Assembly: GCA_020024515.1 (NCBI GenBank)
Contig: JAHHTR010000003.1
Span: forward strand, 1 to 43,853
Direction of reading: 5' to 3'
Length of the DNA: 43,853 nt
From: Angelakisella sp.
GTDB lineage: Bacteria > Bacillota > Clostridia > Oscillospirales > Ruminococcaceae
The stretch's first letter is position 1. Every line of letters begins with the position of its first letter. Positions 40,611 through 43,853 of the stretch are shown here, in pieces. The translations under genes were made by a program, and so were the position numbers. Below the pieces are notes generated by a model that saw nothing but the letters and a program-made list of their open reading frames with translations, did not search any database and was not told where the DNA came from.

Positions 40611-41093
40611 TTAGTTTAGGTTTTTTTCTGCCCAAAGCTTCAATTCTTGTGCATACTGTGATATTTTTTCAAGCGCATTCAATACGTCTTCGAGCTGTGG
40701 CTTTTCGTCTCCTGTGATAACACCGTCAGCAACTATATCTATCAGCGTATCTTTGATGTTGTTGATATTTTTAAAAGCCGATAGAACTTTCAACGTAAGT
40801 CTGTCTAGTTCTGCGACTTCCAATTTTTTTACATTTCTGCAACCAATAGGGCATTCGTTTGTGCAGTAATGATTAAGAAGCTCAGGCGCATTGTATAAGT
40901 CTGCCATTCTAACTATTCTATCGGGTGGCACAAATTTTGTTGTCCCCAATTCATAATCAGACAGTGTCGAAACCGACACTCCCAACAGTTCTGCCGCGCC
41001 CTCACGTGAATATAGCCTGTCATTGAAACTTGCGGCTCTATACCTTGCCTTGCAGTATATGTTATCCGCCGCTTTTGTTGGACTGCTCCCCAT
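40611..41093 (-). CDS. XRE-type helix-turn-helix regulator with Cys motif
   Basis: 160 aa, AGGTGAAATAA before ATG 41093. Residues ~28-65 form an XRE helix-turn-helix (REGAAELLGVSVSTLSDYEL, then VRMADLYNAPELLNHYC). A Cys group (CTNECPIGC) follows, then a long helical tail (LKVLSAFKNINNIKDTLIDI). This layout is a common phage early regulator; the target is unknown. Confidence 0.82.
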   Translation of the reverse strand: MGSSPTKAADNIYCKARYRAASFNDRLYSREGAAELLGVSVSTLSDYELGTTKFVPPDRIVRMADLYNAPELLNHYCTNECPIGCRNVKKLEVAELDRLTLKVLSAFKNINNIKDTLIDIVADGVITGDEKPQLEDVLNALEKISQYAQELKLWAEKNLN

Positions 41094-41144
41094 TTATTTC
41101 ACCTGCCTTTTGCTGTAATATAAAATCAAAGCGCTACTCCAAAA

Positions 41145-41360
41145 TTAATATTTATTTTTTCCTTCCATTTGCTCTTTTTTATTCAGTTCGTCTGCGTACT
41201 TTTGAGCACTCTCCTTATCATCAAAAACTTTTTTTTGATATTCCCTTACACCACTATGTACAGGTTCTCCGGGTCTTAGCTCTCTTGTCTGTCGCCATAC
41301 TTGATAAATTCGTTCATCATTAATTATTTGATATGAAACTTTCCATTTGAACTTATTCAT
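41145..41360 (-). CDS. Hypothetical phage protein (71 aa)
   Basis: AAGGAGTGAATGTAA before ATG 41360. Beta-rich, with WKVSYQIINDERIYQVWRQT and a helix FDDKESAQKYADELNKKE. It resembles small phage early proteins of the type that follow Cro-like genes; function unknown. Confidence 0.72.
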   Translation of the reverse strand: MNKFKWKVSYQIINDERIYQVWRQTRELRPGEPVHSGVREYQKKVFDDKESAQKYADELNKKEQMEGKNKY

Positions 41361-41430
41361 TTACATTCACTCCTTAGTCATATAAAGTTTTACTTACCTA
41401 TGAAATTACACTATTCTCAAACCAATTTTG

Positions 41431-41781
41431 TTACCTGCCTTTTGCATAATACAAAATATCGTTTATCAGGAGTTGGATTTTTTCAAGGAATACCAACATA
41501 TCTTTTGTTTTTTTCGCTTGTTTCATTTTTTTGACGAGTAAATCCAGCTCATCAAGATAAATTTCAATTTCTTTTTCGGAGTTTTCGGAAGAAATTAAAT
41601 CCGATATGTCGCAATCAAGTACCTGACAAATTGTTTCAAGGTCTTTAATTGATATTTTCTCGGCGCAGTCGTTATAAAGCTTGCTTATGGTATTTGGACT
41701 TATTCCTGTTCTGCGTGACAGTTCAGCTTGCGTTATACGAACTTCGCCTAACTTTTCTGATAGTAAAATTTTAATTTTCAT
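41431..41781 (-). CDS. XRE/YozG-type helix-turn-helix regulator
   Basis: 116 aa, GGTGATAAT before ATG 41781. An N-terminal HTH (LGEVRITQAELSRRTGISPN, TISKLYNDCAEKISIKDLET) is followed by DISDLIS, as in YozG-like regulators. The C-terminal half is a helical dimer-type tail. It is the second gene of the leftward early operon and may tune the switch. Confidence 0.85.
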   Translation of the reverse strand: MKIKILLSEKLGEVRITQAELSRRTGISPNTISKLYNDCAEKISIKDLETICQVLDCDISDLISSENSEKEIEIYLDELDLLVKKMKQAKKTKDMLVFLEKIQLLINDILYYAKGR

Positions 41782-41812
41782 ATTATCACCACGTTTTAAG
41801 ATAAATTGAATA

Positions 41813-42019
41813 TCACACCTTTTGTGTATTAGACATTAGTTTATCAGTTTCCATATTTGGAAAAGCAAGTTTAAACTTTTGAATAAAGTTAAAAGAAGGA
41901 TTTCTATCACCATATTCAATTTTTTCATAATATGATTTTGAAACACCTATTAACTTTGCCATTTCAGCAATGGATAGTTCTTTTTGCTCTCTAAAACTAC
42001 ACAAATAGAAGTTTTTCAT
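41813..42019 (-). CDS. Cro-like regulator
   Basis: 68 aa from ATG 42019 (MKNFYLCSFREQ), 9-10 bases after AAAGGAG; an ATG at 42043 in frame overlaps operator 1 and is unlikely. XRE HTH: LSIAEMAKLIGVSKSYYEKI, then NPSFNFIQKFKLAF. First gene of the leftward operon, divergent from the repressor. A further operator-like sequence, ACACCTTTTGTGT, overlaps its 3' end. Confidence 0.88.
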   Translation of the reverse strand: MKNFYLCSFREQKELSIAEMAKLIGVSKSYYEKIEYGDRNPSFNFIQKFKLAFPNMETDKLMSNTQKV

Positions 42020-42039
42020 GCTTATCTCTCTCCTTTCAT

Positions 42040-42146
42040 ACACATTTTGTGTTGCTACTGTGTTTACATATTACTACACATTTTGTGTGATGTCAAGGCT
42101 TTTTCACACTTTTTGTGTAAAAAATTGAATAGCACACAATATGTGT
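42040..42146. promoter_or_regulatory. Operator array of the lysis/lysogeny switch (four sites)
   Basis: Four 13-bp palindromes match ACAC(A/T)NNNTGTGT: ACACATTTTGTGT at 42040-42052 and 42076-42088, ACACTTTTTGTGT at 42106-42118, ACACAATATGTGT at 42134-42146. Centres are 36, 30 and 28 bp apart. Site 2 lies in the spacer of the leftward promoter; site 4 lies between -35 and -10 of the repressor promoter. Repressor and Cro-like protein should compete for them. Confidence 0.88.
42068..42096 (-). promoter_or_regulatory. Leftward early (lytic) promoter
   Basis: Minus-strand TTGACA (42096-42091), 17-bp spacer, TAATAT (42073-42068). Operator 2 sits inside the spacer, so bound repressor would block RNA polymerase. 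It drives the Cro-like gene and the early operon. Confidence 0.8.
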
Positions 42147-42152
42147 TATAAT
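42125..42152 (+). promoter_or_regulatory. Repressor (maintenance) promoter
   Basis: Plus-strand TTGAAT (42125-42130), 16-bp spacer filled by operator 4, and a perfect TATAAT (42147-42152). It drives the repressor gene, whose ATG at 42174 follows AAGGAGG. The overlap with operator 4 allows autoregulation. Confidence 0.8.
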
Positions 42153-42173
42153 TAATAAAAAGGAGGACCTTTT

Positions 42174-42806
42174 ATGAATGAACGAATAGGAAATAGAATA
42201 AAAAGCTTACGTTTAGAACGCAATTTGACACAAAAAGAATTTGCAAATATGTTTGATATTTCACCGAGTACAATGGGAATGTATGAACAAAACAGACGTG
42301 TACCAGATATTGATCTGATTGTTAAAATGTCAATGTTTTTCAATGTTTCAACAGATTATTTGTTATGTAAAACATATTTTAAGGGGATACCATCTTCAAG
42401 ACTTCACAAAAAGGGAATAAAAATACCTGTACTTGGAAAAGTACAGGCTGGTGTTCCGGTTGAAGCAGTTGAAGATATTATCGATTACGAAGAGATCACA
42501 GAAGAAATGGCAAGGCAGGGTGATTTTTTTGCATTACAGGTGCGTGGGGAAAGCATGGAGCCGAAGTTTAGCGAGGGTGATGTGGTAATTGTATTAAAAC
42601 AATCCACAGTTGAGACCGGCGATATTGCTATCGTTTTGGTCAACAGCAATGATGCAACCATCAAAAAAATTAAACGAACAGAACAAGGAATAAGCCTTAT
42701 ACCGCTAAATCCTACGTTTGATCCAATCTTTTTTACCAATTCTGAAATAGAAGAATTGCCGGTTACTATAATTGGCAAGGTTGTAGAACTAAGGTGTAAA
42801 TTTTAA
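42174..42806 (+). CDS. CI/LexA-like self-cleaving prophage repressor
   Basis: 210 aa, AAAGGAGG before ATG 42174. N-terminal XRE HTH (IKSLRLERNLTQKEFANMFD, SPSTMGMYEQNRRVPD). C-terminal S24 peptidase: Ala92-Gly93 cleavage site in KVQAGVPVE, nucleophile Ser127 in RGESMEP and Lys164 in DATIKKIK, 37 residues apart as in LexA. It should hold the lytic promoter off and be inactivated by RecA during the SOS response, linking induction to DNA damage. Confidence 0.95.
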   Translation: MNERIGNRIKSLRLERNLTQKEFANMFDISPSTMGMYEQNRRVPDIDLIVKMSMFFNVSTDYLLCKTYFKGIPSSRLHKKGIKIPVLGKVQAGVPVEAVEDIIDYEEITEEMARQGDFFALQVRGESMEPKFSEGDVVIVLKQSTVETGDIAIVLVNSNDATIKKIKRTEQGISLIPLNPTFDPIFFTNSEIEELPVTIIGKVVELRCKF

Positions 42807-42835
42807 AAATTAAATAAATTTTTGGAGGTAATCGT

Positions 42836-43336
42836 ATGAATAAAATGAGTAAGGGAAACAAGATACTTATCGTTGTTGGCGTATTGTTGATAATGGGTAT
42901 TATTGGTTCGTTTATGCCGGATAATGATGCTGACTACGGACCTAACCCAATTAGTACAAGTTCGTCCGTTGACGAAGATATAAATGCAGTTCCGCCAACA
43001 TTTGAAGTTAAGTATGTTGAAGGTTCAGATAATTATACCTATTGGGACAAAAAGGGAGAAAATTATGTTGAAGGACCATTTCGCTTTCTACATGTACTTG
43101 TTAAAGGTACTCCAACAAAGAAGGCTTGCTTAGAATATATCAGAGAAGTTGAGAAAGAGCAAGGCAACATTGAAACAAGAATAGAATTCTATATAGCCTA
43201 TGACGAAACCAAAGATAGTCAAGATAAAAAAAATATATTCACTGATATAACAATCCGAAATGGAGATATCTATCACCTTGACGAAAGTACAAATAGAATT
43301 AATTATATGAGTGACGAAGAATTTTTAAATTCGTAA
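42836..43336 (+). CDS. Membrane-anchored exported protein, co-transcribed with repressor
   Basis: 166 aa, TTTGGAGGTAATCGT before ATG 42836, 29 bases after the repressor. An N-terminal membrane segment (ILIVVGVLLIMGIIGSFM) is followed by an acidic linker and an extracellular-type domain (YVEGSDNYTYWDKKGENYV, ITIRNGDIYHLDES). It is not recognised. Expression from the repressor promoter means it should be made in lysogens; superinfection exclusion or a change to the cell surface are plausible inferences. An intrinsic terminator follows. Confidence 0.8.
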   Translation: MNKMSKGNKILIVVGVLLIMGIIGSFMPDNDADYGPNPISTSSSVDEDINAVPPTFEVKYVEGSDNYTYWDKKGENYVEGPFRFLHVLVKGTPTKKACLEYIREVEKEQGNIETRIEFYIAYDETKDSQDKKNIFTDITIRNGDIYHLDESTNRINYMSDEEFLNS

Positions 43337-43344
43337 AAACTACC

Positions 43345-43389
43345 AAAAACCACTTCAATGATAAAATTAGGGGTGGTTTTTAAAAAAAA
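43345..43389 (+). terminator. Terminator of the repressor transcript
   Basis: AAAAACCAC (43345-43353) pairs with GTGGTTTTT (43373-43381) around a 19-base loop. The following sequence is A-rich rather than T-rich, so the T residues belong mainly to the stem. It probably works in both directions. Confidence 0.6.
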
Positions 43390-43655
43390 TCAAAATAAAC
43401 AAACGTTCTATTAATTGATGCGTTCATATACCGCACTGGCTTTCGCTACAATGCGTTTTGTTATCTAATAATGAAATTCTATATGTAACACATAAAAACG
43501 TCTTATACGAAAAATTAGACCGCTATATGAACGTTCCAAATATTTTATGTTATTTGCATTTCAAAAATACCAAAAATTTAAAAACAAAAAATCAAAAGCG
43601 GAGCTACTGCATTGAGCAAATTTTTTGCTCAGTGCAATAAATAGAATTCGGATTC

Positions 43656-43680
43656 GGATTGGATTGGATTGGATTGGATT
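43656..43680. repeat. Tandem GGATT pentanucleotide repeat
   Basis: Five exact copies of GGATT, preceded by a diverged CGGATTC unit. A length-variable simple repeat in the non-coding right end. Confidence 0.85.
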
Positions 43681-43818
43681 AAGACAACAAATGATTTCAC
43701 TTGCTTGCAAATAATTTCATTTGATTTCAAATGTTTTCATCGTCACTTTTCAGTAGAGCATTTTTTAAAAACAAGATTTTTTGTGCAAACTGTACACTTT
43801 TAAAAATTTTCTAGTGCA

Positions 43819-43853
43819 AAGTGACCTACAAGCATTTTAATTTGTAGGTCACT
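43819..43853. repeat. Perfect inverted repeat at the window edge
   Basis: AGTGACCTACAA and TTGTAGGTCACT are exact reverse complements separated by about 10 AT-rich bases. It could be the terminator of a gene beyond the edge reading leftward, or a protein-binding site near an attachment site. No T-run is visible within the window on the plus strand. Confidence 0.6.

Larger units (their letters stand above)
43382..43853. other. Non-coding, repeat-rich right end
   Basis: No convincing gene in about 470 bp. It holds a 12-bp hairpin (TGCATTGAGCAAA with TTTGCTCAGTGCA, 43608-43636), five tandem GGATT copies (43656-43680), a degenerate ~20-bp tandem repeat beginning AAATGATTTCA and AAATAATTTCA (43689-43748), and a perfect 12-bp inverted repeat at the edge (AGTGACCTACAA / TTGTAGGTCACT, 43819-43853). 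An attachment site, integrase arm sites or an integrase terminator may lie here or just beyond, but none can be proven from this window. Confidence 0.6.

Noticed and set aside
43458..43640. 60-codon plus-strand frame in the right end
   Set aside because: No ribosome site, low-complexity Lys/Asn content, and its end overlaps a hairpin; treated as non-coding.
43650..43750. CRISPR array
   Set aside because: The repeats are 5-bp and degenerate 20-bp tandem units without unique spacers.
1..43853. tRNA genes, integrase, transposase, lysis genes, diversity-generating retroelement
   Set aside because: None was recognised on either strand; integrase and lysis genes probably lie beyond the edges.

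Overview
The window is almost all of one temperate, tailed (contractile, myovirus-type) phage or prophage from a low-GC Firmicute, most likely a gut-type Clostridia host. This rests on AT-rich codon use, strong AGGAGG-type ribosome sites, frequent TTG/GTG starts, and a head-tail module with the gene order of Bacillus PBSX/skin (Xkd/Yqb). Nearly every gene is on the minus strand. Only the repressor and one small membrane-anchored gene at the right end read rightward. No integrase, holin or endolysin is visible, so the element probably extends past both edges. Gene names such as XkdK are family-level recognitions from sequence, not database results.

Read from right to left, in the direction of transcription. 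43.4-43.85 kb is non-coding and repeat-rich. 41.8-43.3 kb is the lysis/lysogeny switch: a LexA-like self-cleaving repressor, a Cro-like regulator, and four near-identical 13-bp operators between them. 38.1-41.8 kb holds small early genes, among them several under 60 codons. 32.7-39.2 kb is the recombination and replication block: a candidate annealing protein, a single-chain SbcD-SbcC (Mre11-Rad50) fusion, a replisome organiser and a DnaC-type helicase loader. 26-32.6 kb is accessory: a Rha/ANT antirepressor, a methyltransferase-like protein, a PcfK(AcrIIA9-like)-PcfJ pair, small zinc proteins, MazG, a DUF5131/Gp37-Gp68 protein and a VRR-NUC nuclease. 24.8-25.9 kb holds an LSm-like gene, a plus-strand small-RNA candidate with its own promoter and terminator, and the probable late-gene activator.

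The most unusual region is 20.2-24.8 kb. A sodium:solute symporter gene has its own promoter and a structured 5' leader that pairs with its ribosome site. It overlaps a five-gene cassette of two PAPS-reductase-like and two ParB-like proteins (one pair IbrA/IbrB-like) that runs up to the terminase genes.

From 20.1 kb to the left edge lie the late genes: small and large terminase, portal, a MuF minor head protein carrying a C-terminal EndoU-type nuclease domain with an adjacent candidate immunity gene, two tandem terminators, protease/scaffold, capsid, connectors, sheath, tube, a tail chaperone with a canonical A AAA AAC -1 frameshift site, tape measure, LysM hub proteins, baseplate and a truncated tail fibre.

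Strongest leads: the symporter/PAPS/ParB cassette with its leader, the SbcD-SbcC fusion, the MuF-EndoU toxin-immunity pair, the sRNA beside an LSm gene, and C-terminal QLSLF/QLALF sliding-clamp motifs on two neighbouring early proteins.
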